In this document: piece by piece, positions 53,956 to 61,677 of the stretch | How positions within the stretch are numbered: position 1 is the first letter of the stretch | Layout of the letters: every line of letters begins with the position of its first letter | Origin: Sva-07 sp963752815 | Lineage (GTDB): Bacteria; Actinomycetota; Acidimicrobiia; Acidimicrobiales; Ilumatobacteraceae | Assembly: GCA_963752815.1 (NCBI GenBank) | Contig: CAVVZI010000006.1 | Span: 124,001-188,000, forward strand | DNA length: 64,000 bases | Direction of reading: 5' to 3' | The notes under the pieces: generated by a model | What the model was told of the DNA's origin: nothing | Databases searched by the model: none | Seen by the model: the letters and a program-made list of their open reading frames with translations, nothing else | Translations under genes and position numbers: made by a program

Positions 53956-54407
53956 GCACCGAACCCCCAGCTTCGGCGGCCACGCCGCTGCCCCATCCCG
54001 CGACGCTCCTCCCGCACCGGCCGCCGTTCCTGTTCGTCGACGAACTCACCGCGATCGTGCCGGGCGAGTCGGCCACCGGGGTGTGGCGGCTGACGGGCGA
54101 CGAGTACTTCTTCGCCGGCCACTTCCCGGGCCGGCCGACGCTGCCCGGCGTCCTGATGTGCGAGGCGATCGCCCAGGTGGGGGCCGCCGCCGTGCTCGCC
54201 GACGAACGCTTCGCCGGCAAGCTCCCGCTGTTCGGCGGGCTCGACAAGGCACGGTTCCGCCGTCAGGTGGTGCCCGGCGACGAGCTCGTGCTGGAGGTGC
54301 AACTGGGCCGGATGTCGGCCCGCGCCGGCAAGGGATCCGGGCGAGCACTCGTCGGCGGCGAGGTCGCGTGCGAGTGCGAACTGCTCTTCGTCATCGTCGA
54401 CGCATAG
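53952..54407 (+). CDS. fabZ: 3-hydroxyacyl-ACP dehydratase FabZ
   Basis: 151 residues, hot-dog fold. The catalytic His is in FAGHFPGRPTLPGVLM and the Glu in CEAIAQVG, exactly the FabZ motif. LLPHRPPFLFVDEL is the typical N-terminus. It dehydrates 3-hydroxyacyl-ACP in fatty acid elongation. It is convergent with the fabF end of the FAS-II operon and coupled to the CxxC gene. The short gap 54408-54527 holds nothing notable. Confidence 0.92.
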   Translation: MSTEPPASAATPLPHPATLLPHRPPFLFVDELTAIVPGESATGVWRLTGDEYFFAGHFPGRPTLPGVLMCEAIAQVGAAAVLADERFAGKLPLFGGLDKARFRRQVVPGDELVLEVQLGRMSARAGKGSGRALVGGEVACECELLFVIVDA

Positions 54408-54527
54408 GAAGTTGACATCTGGGCAATCGGTCGATTGATCCAGCGCCGCCGAGGGAAGCGCCAGCGACGAGGCGGAGCGAGGCCGACCTCGATCGTCGCG
54501 CCGAGACTCGTCGTGAGGCCGAGCCAA

Positions 54528-55718
54528 TCAGGACGGGGCGATCACGACCGAGCCGTTGTGACCGCCGAAGCCGAAGTTGTTCGAGATCACGGGTCCGGGC
54601 GTCCAGGGGCGGGCCTCGCCCATCACCACGTCGATGGTCATCTCGTCGCTGAGCACCTTGGTGTTCGCCGTGGGAGGGATCAGCTGCTTCTCGATCGACA
54701 GCAGGGCGGCGGCGGCTTCGAGTGCCCCGGCCGCACCGAGCGCGTGTCCGGTGACGCCCTTGATCGACACGACCGGCACCTTGCGCTCGCCGAACACCTC
54801 GCTCACGGCGGCGGCCTCGGCCGCGTCGTTGAGCGGCGTCGACGTACCGTGCGCGTTGACCTGCTTGATGTCGTCCGCCTCGATTCCCGCGTCGGCCAAC
54901 GCGAGCCGCATGCAGGCGATGGCACCCACGCCGCCCGGCGACGGAGCGGTGATGTGATGAGCGTCGGCGTTGCTCGCGCTGCCGAGGATCTCGCCGATGA
55001 TGTTGGCGCCGCGGGCCTCGGCTCGCGACCACTCCTCGAGGACGAGCACGGCGGACCCCTCGCCCATCACGAAGCCGTCACGATCGAGGTCGAACGGGCG
55101 GCTGATGCCCGCCGTGGACAGTGCCGTCATGTTCCGGAAGCCCGCGAGGGCCGTGATCGTGCCGGCCGACTCGGCGCCACCGGTGGCCGCCGCGTCGATG
55201 ACGCCCCACTGGATCAGCCGTGCGGCATAACCGATGGCGTGACTGCCGGCCGCGCAGGCGGTACAGATCGTCTCGTTGGGTCCCTGCAGGCCGTAGCGCA
55301 TCGAGATGGCCGCGCCTGAGGCGTTGACCATCATCATCGGCACGAGGAAGGGCGACACGCGGCGCTCGCCTTTCTCGACGCGGGTCACGACCTGTTCCTC
55401 GAGGGTGTGCAGGCCGCCGATGCCGCTGGCGAAGATCGTGCCGAACCGGCCGGGGTCAACACCGATGGCGTCGACTCCGCCCGCGCCGTCGAATGCCTCA
55501 CCGGCCGCGGCGAGCGCGAACTGTTCGACACGGTCGGCCCGTCGGGCGTGTTTCGGAGACTCGAAGTACGGGGTCGGGTCCCAGTCCTCGATCTCGACCG
55601 ACTGGCGGCCGTCGGAGATTCCCGGGCCGAGCAGTCCAGCCCAGAACGCGTCAACCCCGAGACCGGCCGGGGCGACGACGCCGAGTCCGGTGACCGCGAC
55701 CCGTCGGTCGCCACTCAT
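54528..55718 (-). CDS. fabF: Beta-ketoacyl-ACP synthase II FabF
   Basis: 396 residues with the Cys-His-His triad: Cys in TACAAGSHAIG, His in NAHGTSTPLND, and His in GVTGHALGAAGA. N-terminus VAVTGLGVVAPAG. It elongates acyl-ACP with malonyl-ACP. ATG 55718 overlaps the acpP stop (ATGA), the last gene of the FAS-II operon. Confidence 0.95.
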   Translation of the reverse strand: MSGDRRVAVTGLGVVAPAGLGVDAFWAGLLGPGISDGRQSVEIEDWDPTPYFESPKHARRADRVEQFALAAAGEAFDGAGGVDAIGVDPGRFGTIFASGIGGLHTLEEQVVTRVEKGERRVSPFLVPMMMVNASGAAISMRYGLQGPNETICTACAAGSHAIGYAARLIQWGVIDAAATGGAESAGTITALAGFRNMTALSTAGISRPFDLDRDGFVMGEGSAVLVLEEWSRAEARGANIIGEILGSASNADAHHITAPSPGGVGAIACMRLALADAGIEADDIKQVNAHGTSTPLNDAAEAAAVSEVFGERKVPVVSIKGVTGHALGAAGALEAAAALLSIEKQLIPPTANTKVLSDEMTIDVVMGEARPWTPGPVISNNFGFGGHNGSVVIAPS

Positions 55719-55954
55719 CAGAGCTTCGCAGTGACGAGGTCGTACGCCTGTTGCACGGTCTCGACACCTTCGAGTTCGTCCTCGGGCACGGAGATGTCGA
55801 ACTCCTCCTCGAGGGCCATCACGAGTTCGACGAGGTCGAGGCTGTCGGCGTCGAGATCGTCACCGAAATTGGCCTCGGGAACGATCGCGCTCTCCTCGAC
55901 GGACAGCACTTCGACGGCGCACTTGCGGAAGCGGGCAAACAATTCTTGGTCCAC
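55718..55954 (-). CDS. acpP: Acyl carrier protein
   Basis: 78 residues, acidic, with the phosphopantetheine Ser in DDLDADSLDLVELVMALEEE (landmark). It carries growing acyl chains between FabD, FabH, FabG, FabF and FabZ. 42 bases follow fabG, and the stop overlaps fabF. Confidence 0.96.
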   Translation of the reverse strand: MDQELFARFRKCAVEVLSVEESAIVPEANFGDDLDADSLDLVELVMALEEEFDISVPEDELEGVETVQQAYDLVTAKL

Positions 55955-55996
55955 GGGTTCTCTCCTTGTTGATGGTTCCCAATAGTAGATCGGCGG

Positions 55997-56722
55997 TCAG
56001 TGTCCCATACCCAGTCCGCCGTCCACGGGGATGACGGCGCCGGTGATGTAGGCCGCGTCGGCGGACGCGAGGAACGTCGCGACGCCGGCGATCTCGTCGG
56101 CGCTGGCGACGCGACCGAGGGGCACGGCGGCCGTCATCGCGGCGAGCAGGTCGTCGGACAAGGCGGCGGTCATGTCGGTCGCGACCGGGCCGGGTGCGAT
56201 GACGTTGACGGTGATCGAACGCGAGCCGAGTTCGCGTGCGAGCGAGCGGGCGAAGCCGACGAGGCCGGCCTTCGACGCCGCATAGTTCGCCTGGCCGGCC
56301 TGACCGAGCAGTGCGACCACCGACGACATGAACACGATGCGACCGGACCGTGCCCGCAGCATTCCCTTCGACGCTCGTTTCGCAACGCGGAAGGCGGCGG
56401 TCAGATTGGCGTCGATGACGGACGTGAAGTCGTCCTCGCTCATCCGCAGCAGGAGGCCGTCGTTGGTGATGCCGGCGTTCGACACGAGCACCTCGACCGT
56501 GCCGCCGAACTCGGCCTCGATGGCGTCGAACGCGGCCTCGACGTCGGCCGCCGACGTGACGTCGCACTTGACACCGAAGAAGCCCTCCGGTGGCGGCGAC
56601 GAGTGGTAGGTGACCGCCACTCGATCGCCGAGCGCGGCGAATCGCTGTGCGCACGCCAGCCCGATGCCACGTGATCCACCCGTGACGAGCACGACGCGTC
56701 CGGCGTTCGCCACGTCGCTCAC
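55997..56722 (-). CDS. fabG: 3-oxoacyl-ACP reductase FabG
   Basis: 241 residues, SDR. VVLVTGGSRGIGLACAQRF binds NADPH, VSNAGITNDGLL is the NNAG region, and the catalytic Ser (FMSSVVALLG) and YAASK Tyr/Lys are present. It reduces 3-ketoacyl-ACP. GTG 56722 overlaps the fabH stop (GTGA). Confidence 0.94.
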   Translation of the reverse strand: MSDVANAGRVVLVTGGSRGIGLACAQRFAALGDRVAVTYHSSPPPEGFFGVKCDVTSAADVEAAFDAIEAEFGGTVEVLVSNAGITNDGLLLRMSEDDFTSVIDANLTAAFRVAKRASKGMLRARSGRIVFMSSVVALLGQAGQANYAASKAGLVGFARSLARELGSRSITVNVIAPGPVATDMTAALSDDLLAAMTAAVPLGRVASADEIAGVATFLASADAAYITGAVIPVDGGLGMGH

Positions 56723-57687
56723 TGGCGCTGCTCGTTCGCGTTCGACGACCAGCGGATGACGGCACTCGCGGCGGTCATCCCGGCGCCGAAGCCGACGAAG
56801 AGCACGAGGTCACCATCCTTGACACGGCCGTCGTCGAGCGCCGCGGCGAGCGCCAACGGGACGGATGCCGACGACGTGTTGCCGGTGTGGTCGAGCACGA
56901 TGGCGGTGCGATCGAGGCCGATCCCGAGACGGTCGCAGGCCGCGCTGATGATGCGGATGTTCGCCTGGTGCGGCACGACCAGGGCGATGTCGTCGGCGGT
57001 GACGCCGGCGTGCGCCATCGACTTCTTGCCGGAGTCGACCATGACGCGCACCGCCCGACGGAAGACCTCCTTGCCGTCCATCTGCATCTTGGCGTCGAAG
57101 TCGCAGTACAGGAATCGCTCGGCGCTGCCGTCGGAATCGAGGTCCCACGACAGCAGCTGGCCCGGCCCGTCGACGGCCTCGATCACGACGGCTCCCGATC
57201 CGTCGGCGAACAGGATCGCCGTGTTGCGGTCGGTCCAGTCGACGATGCGGGCGAGCGTGTCGGTGCCGACGACGAGGACCTTGTCGGCGCCCATGGCGAT
57301 CATGCCGTGGGCGTTGATCAGTGCGTAGACCCAACCGGAGCAGGCCGCGTTGACGTCGAAGGCGCCGCAGGACAGCCCGAGTTCGTGCTGCACCGTCGAC
57401 GCCGTGGCGGGCACCCTCCGATCGGGCGTCGTGGTGGCGAGGATCAGGCCGTCGATCTCGCCCGGCTGCAGCCCGGCCATGTCGAGCGCCTGTCGGGCGG
57501 ACTCGATCGAGAGATCGGCGGTGGTGCCGCCGACATGGCGTTCACGGATGCCGGTCCGCTCGACGATCCACTGGTCGTTCGTGTCCATCATCTGTTCGAG
57601 GTCGGCGTTCGTGAGGATCTTCGGTGGCAGGGCGGTGCCCCAACCGGTGATCACCGCCCCGCGGGTGCCAGTGCGTACCGCAGGCAT
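56719..57687 (-). CDS. fabH: Beta-ketoacyl-ACP synthase III FabH
   Basis: 322 residues. Catalytic Cys in VNAACSGWVYAL, His in LVVPHQANIRI, Asn in DHTGNTSSASVPLAL. N-terminal AVITGWGTALPPKILTN. It starts fatty-acid synthesis from acyl-CoA and malonyl-ACP. 19 bases downstream of fabD and coupled to fabG. Confidence 0.95.
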   Translation of the reverse strand: MPAVRTGTRGAVITGWGTALPPKILTNADLEQMMDTNDQWIVERTGIRERHVGGTTADLSIESARQALDMAGLQPGEIDGLILATTTPDRRVPATASTVQHELGLSCGAFDVNAACSGWVYALINAHGMIAMGADKVLVVGTDTLARIVDWTDRNTAILFADGSGAVVIEAVDGPGQLLSWDLDSDGSAERFLYCDFDAKMQMDGKEVFRRAVRVMVDSGKKSMAHAGVTADDIALVVPHQANIRIISAACDRLGIGLDRTAIVLDHTGNTSSASVPLALAAALDDGRVKDGDLVLFVGFGAGMTAASAVIRWSSNANEQRQ

Positions 57688-57706
57688 GTGGACCTCCTCA
57701 TACTCT

Positions 57707-58894
57707 TCACGTCGATCGCAACCAGGCGATCGGTTGTCGGGTGGTGACCCGTTCGGTGTCGACGGCGATGTAGCTCTGCAGGATTCCGGAGAACGGCGAC
57801 CGGACCTCGAGGTCGCCGACGTGACCGATCACGGTGCCGACCGAGATCCGTGCGCCGTCCTCGATGCTGCCGAGTGGGGTGAAGATGCCGGTCCCCGGGC
57901 TGACGACCAGCCGCTCGACCGCGAACAGGTGCTCGCCCTCGACCGCGGTCTGCAGCGATGGACGTGACGACGCCAGGCTGGGCTCGACCCATTCGAGGAG
58001 CTTGTCGAGGTCTTCGGGTGTCTGCACCGAGATCGTTCGTGCGTCGGTGACCGTGCGTTTGGCCATCCCGGTGAGCACGGCGCCCGGGCCGAGCTCGGCG
58101 AAACTCGTGACGCCGGCGTCTTCGAGCGCCAGCAGGCAGTGCTTCCAGCGGACGGGGCTCGAGAGTTGCGCCGACAGCAGGCTCGCCCAGTCGGCGCCGT
58201 GGTCGTGCGCCATCGCATCGACGTTCGACACCACCGGAACATCGGTGTCGCGCGGGCGGGCGGCGGCGAGTGCTTCGCGCAGCCGGTCGCGCGCCGGTGC
58301 CATGTACGGCGTGTGGAAGGCGCCCGACACCTGCAGAGGCATGACCTTCTTCGCGCCGAGTTCCTTGGCATGAGCGGCCGCGGCCTCGACGCCGGCCGGC
58401 GAACCGGCGATCACGACCTGGCCGGGCGCGTTGAAGTTCGCCACCCACACGTCGGCGTCGGCGCGGCGGCAGGCGATCTCGACCTGGTCGTCGTCGAGGC
58501 CGAGTACGGCAGCCATCGTGCCGGGCTGGGCGTTGCCGGCATCGTGCATGGCGGCGGCGCGGGCGGCGACGAGGCGCACGCCGTCGTCGAAGCCGAGGGC
58601 GCCGGTGGCGGTGAGCGCGGTGTACTCGCCGAGGCTGTGGCCGGCGCAGAAACTCGGTTCGACGCCGAGACGCTCGACCGCGTCGAGCACCATCAGGCTC
58701 GACACGAACGTGGTCAGTTGGGCGTTGCGGGTGTCGCGGAGTTCCTCGGCGTCGGCGTCGCAGAGCAGCTTCGCGACGTCACGTCCGGCCACGTCGCTCG
58801 CTTCGTCGACGAGCTCCCAGCTCTCGTGTTCACGCCAGGGCAAACCCATGCCCGGGCGTTGCGACCCCTGACCGGGGAAGGTGAAAGCGAGCAT
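57707..58894 (-). CDS. fabD: Malonyl-CoA:ACP transacylase FabD with C-terminal biotinyl-like domain
   Basis: 395 residues. The first 310 are a normal FabD: FTFPGQGSQRPGMG, nucleophile Ser in CAGHSLGEYTAL, catalytic His in VSGAFHTPYMAP, and VSNVDA. An extra C-terminal stretch (about 325-395) has the pattern of a biotinyl/lipoyl barrel (VVSPGTGIFTPLG, VGTVIGHVGDLEVRSPFSG, VTTRQPIAWL). The EAMKM lysine position is HVGD, with no Lys, so it cannot be biotinylated. First gene of the FAS-II operon. Confidence 0.92.
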   Translation of the reverse strand: MLAFTFPGQGSQRPGMGLPWREHESWELVDEASDVAGRDVAKLLCDADAEELRDTRNAQLTTFVSSLMVLDAVERLGVEPSFCAGHSLGEYTALTATGALGFDDGVRLVAARAAAMHDAGNAQPGTMAAVLGLDDDQVEIACRRADADVWVANFNAPGQVVIAGSPAGVEAAAAHAKELGAKKVMPLQVSGAFHTPYMAPARDRLREALAAARPRDTDVPVVSNVDAMAHDHGADWASLLSAQLSSPVRWKHCLLALEDAGVTSFAELGPGAVLTGMAKRTVTDARTISVQTPEDLDKLLEWVEPSLASSRPSLQTAVEGEHLFAVERLVVSPGTGIFTPLGSIEDGARISVGTVIGHVGDLEVRSPFSGILQSYIAVDTERVTTRQPIAWLRST

Positions 58895-58980
58895 TCGCGG
58901 CAGGCTAGACCGACGACAGCGGCGGTGCGAGCTACCGCCCGGTAGTGGGCGAGGTGCGGCATCGCTGTCCCCGTGGCGAC

Positions 58981-58996
58981 ATCATACGATCGAATG
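58981..58996 (-). promoter_or_regulatory. Possible FAS-II operon promoter and operator
   Basis: On the minus strand TATGAT (58986-58981) is a good -10 box about 90 bases before fabD. It overlaps a near-perfect palindrome CATACGATCGAATG (58983-58996, two mismatches). No clear -35 box. The palindrome may bind a regulator of fatty-acid synthesis. Confidence 0.35.
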
Positions 58997-59197
58997 TACA
59001 AACTCATTCGCCGGAGGACGTGCGGGTGCTCGTCCCGCCCCGGGCCTTTGTGCCGGACGCTGTCGCATCGCCCGAACGTCGGTCGTCGAGTCGGCGAACG
59101 CGTTCGCGGTCGTTGATCGACTGATTCGACCGATTCATCCGTCGCGACGCGATCCGAGGTACCGGCGACGAACAGCCCGCTGTCGGCGGACGGTTCG

Positions 59198-59766
59198 ATG
59201 CGGAGGTCGTACTCGTACCTGTTCGGCCAGTATCTGGGCGACGGCTGGGTCGACCTGAACGGTCGACGCGGTGTCTACCGGCTGGTCATCTCGTGCTGTG
59301 CGGCGTATCCGCGCATCGTCGACGAGGTGCAGCGGGCGATCGAACTCGTCGTCCCGGACAATGTGTCGGACGAGCCACGGCAAGGGTGGTCAATGTTCAG
59401 GCCTACTCGACTCATTGGCGGTGTCTGCTCCCGCAGGCGGCGCCGGGCAAGAAGCACGAACGCCGGATCGTCCTCGAACCGTGGCAGGAGACGATGGCCT
59501 GCTCGACGATCCCCGGCCACTTGCCTCGCGCGGACTGATCCAGAGCGACGGGTGCCGGGCGATCAATCGCGTACGTGGAGCGAGCGGTCGACTGTACGAA
59601 TATCCCGTACCAGTTCACCGACGTAGTCCGACGACATCGAGCGCTGTCCGAACGCGCATGTGGGCCGTCGGTGTCGACTGGCGACGGATGAACCGTGTCA
59701 ACGTTGCCGTCAGTGGCGACGCCAGCGTTGCACTGCCTCGACACGTTCGTCGGGCCCAAAGCATGA
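59198..59766 (+). pseudogene. Decayed LAGLIDADG-like endonuclease gene
   Basis: Pieces of one protein appear in order in changing frames: YSYLFGQYLGDGWVDLNGR and GVYRLVISCCAAYPRIVDEV (59213 on); VQAYSTHWRCLLPQAAPGKK and HERRIVLEPWQ (about 59397-59490); SRGLIQSDGCRAINRVRG (about 59527); YQFTDVVRRH; GVDWRRMNRVNVAVSG; and DTFVGPKA before TGA 59764-59766. These match a widespread actinobacterial protein with LAGLIDADG-like YLGDG and SDGCR motifs. At least four frame changes mean it is dead. Upstream 58997-59197 holds no gene I can support. Confidence 0.7.
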
Positions 59767-59806
59767 CCCTGGCAGGCCATGTCTGCCGATACTCTGTGGC
59801 GGCACC

Positions 59807-59880
59807 GCCCCGGTAGCCCAATCGGCAGAGGCAATGGCTTCCATCTCCATGCAGTGTGAGTTGCGAGTCCCACCGGGGCA
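59807..59880 (+). other. Degenerate tRNA-like element
   Basis: Acceptor arms GCCCCGG and CCGGGGC pair perfectly, with TAGCCCAATCGGCAGAGGC where a D arm belongs and TTGCGAGTCCCA resembling a T arm. The T loop has an extra base, the T stem is mispaired, and the anticodon stem is weak (ATGGC/TCCAT, loop would read CCA). It is 40 bases after the decayed LAGLIDADG-like gene and may belong to the same element. Probably not a working tRNA. Confidence 0.6.
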
Positions 59881-59909
59881 CGACACGATCGATCTGGCAG
59901 GATCGGCGG

Positions 59910-60738
59910 ATGGATCCTGTACTGGCCCGCAAGACTTGGCGAACGCTCGAGATTTACCACGGCGCGATCTACTTCGTTCCCGAGGCGCGGGAGGAGTACG
60001 CCGCGCTGGGGATCGACGATCGAATGACCGGTTACTTCGCCTCCCGGTCGGCTCCGATGGGAGCAGTTCCTGCCTCGGTGGTGATCGCCACGTTCTTCAA
60101 CTTCGACCACGGCCTCGTCGAGCGCAGCATCGATGGCGTGTGGGACACGGTGACGCCGGAGGCGATCCTGGCGGCGCGGCTGCGCGCCGCCGACCGCATG
60201 ATCCGCCGCCTCGTCCCCGAGGCGGTCGATTCGGCCGAGATGGCCGAGGCGGCCGAGATCGCACAGGCGGCCGCGCTCGTGGCATGTGAGCATCCGGAGG
60301 GCCGTCCGTTGTTCGCCGGCCATGCCGCGGCTTCCGTGGCCGGACGAGCCGCACCTCGTGCTGTGGCACGCGCAGACGCTGTTGCGCGAGTTCCGCGGCG
60401 ACGGGCACATCGCCGCCCTCACGGTCGAGGGGCTGTCGGGCGCCGAGGCGCTCGTCACCCACGGCGCTGCCGGTGATGTCCCGTCCGACACGTTGCGCCT
60501 CACTCGGCAGCGCACCGACGGCGACTGGTCCGGTGCGCTCACGTCGTTGCGCGAGCGGGGATGGGTCGACGCCGACGGAGGCTTCACCGAGTTGGGCCGG
60601 CAGCGCCGGGCGTGGATCGAGGACCGCACCGACGAGCTGGCGGTCGCGCCGTACGCCGCGATCGGCGAGGAACGGTGTGCGCGTCTGCGGGCACTGGCGA
60701 AACCGTGGAGCGTGGCGATGATGTCGGCGCTCGGCTGA
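59910..60738 (+). CDS. SCO6745-type conserved actinobacterial protein, with frame break
   Basis: Conserved actinobacterial family, about 275 residues. The N-terminal half MDPVLARKTWRTLEIYHG, YFASRSAPMGAVPA and VVIATFFNFDHGLV is in one frame. The C-terminal half LPWPDEPHLVLWHAQTLLRE, LSGAEALVTHGAAGDVPS and LRERGWVDADGGFTELG (winged-helix-like) is in the next. Dropping one G near 60324 (GCCGCGGCTTCC) joins them. No enzymatic role is established as far as I know. ATG 59910 lies just after the tRNA-like element. Confidence 0.82.
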
Positions 60739-60742
60739 CAGT

Positions 60743-61021
60743 GTGGGCTCCTGGCTGACCCATCGGCGGTTGTCGCAGGTGGCATCGCGGTTGAAGTCGC
60801 TGCGGGCCGAGCTGGCGATCATCGACGAGCAGCTGTCGCACCTGGGCAACGACGCCGACGATCAGGCGATCCGCGCACTGGTGTCCGAGACGCCCGGAGC
60901 ATCGTTCGAGGCCCGCGATGCGCAACGGCACGTCGAGGCCATGCGCAAACACCGGGCCCACGTCGTCGAGGAGATCGCCGGGCTCGAACGAAAGCAGGAC
61001 GAACTGCTCGACCGGATGTGA
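60743..61021 (+). CDS. Small coiled-coil protein
   Basis: 92 residues from GTG 60743, nearly all helical with heptad pattern: LKSLRAELAIIDEQLSHLG and VEAMRKHRAHVVEEIAGLE. It resembles a conserved small hypothetical protein found near polA and ANTAR regulators in actinobacteria. Function unknown. It starts 4 bases after the preceding stop. Confidence 0.7.
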   Translation: MGSWLTHRRLSQVASRLKSLRAELAIIDEQLSHLGNDADDQAIRALVSETPGASFEARDAQRHVEAMRKHRAHVVEEIAGLERKQDELLDRM

Positions 61022-61077
61022 CGTCACCGCCGGCACCACAGGCGGCCGACGCCGCCCGCGAATGGTAGATAGTGGGG

Positions 61078-61663
61078 ATGCCATTGCGCGTCGTGATCGC
61101 CGAAGACGAAGCCATCATCCGCATGGACCTGCGCGAGACCCTCGAGGAGGAGGGATACGAGGTGGTCGGTGAGACCGGCCGCGGCGACCAGGCGGTCGAG
61201 CTCGCGAGGGCACTTCAACCCGATCTCGCCATTCTCGACATCAAGATGCCCGGGATGGACGGTGTCGAGGCGGCCCGCATCATCAACGGCGAGAAGATCT
61301 GCGGGGTGTTGATGCTCACGGCGTTCAGCCAGCGCGAGGTGGTCGAGGATGCGCGCGATGCCGGCGCACTGGCCTTCCTCGTCAAGCCGTTCCAGAAGAG
61401 CGATCTGATCCCCGCCATCGAGGTGGCGATGGGTCGCTTCCGAGAACTGCGCACGCTGACCGGCGAGATCGACGCCCTCGGGCGAGCAGCTCGAGGCGCG
61501 CAAGTTCATCGAACGGGCCAAGGGGGTCCTGATGGACGAGTGCGCGATGACCGAGAACGACGCGTTCAGCTTCATCCAGCGCACCGCCATGAGCGAGCGC
61601 ACCCGCATGCGCGACGTGGCCGAGCGCATCCTCGACGGATCGCTCCGTCCGGACACGGACTGA
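61078..61663 (+). CDS. ANTAR-domain response regulator (PdtaR-like), with frame break
   Basis: Receiver domain (about 1-120): VVIAEDEAIIRMDLRE with the acidic pocket, LAILDIKMPGMDG with the phosphoacceptor Asp, LTAFSQ and FLVKPF. The C-terminal ANTAR RNA-binding domain is in the next frame: EARKFIERAKGVLMDE and TRMRDVAERILDG. One extra G in the GGG at 61480-61482 (CTCGGGCGAGCAG) separates the halves. The repaired protein has about 194 residues, like mycobacterial PdtaR, an antiterminator activated by a sensor kinase. It precedes polA by 14 bases. Confidence 0.88.
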
Positions 61664-61677
61664 CCGGGAGCGCTCGA

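Noticed and set aside
59271..59816. A 181-residue intact protein
   Set aside because: Only its later part matches the LAGLIDADG-like family; the rest of that family's sequence lies in other frames, so it is part of a pseudogene.
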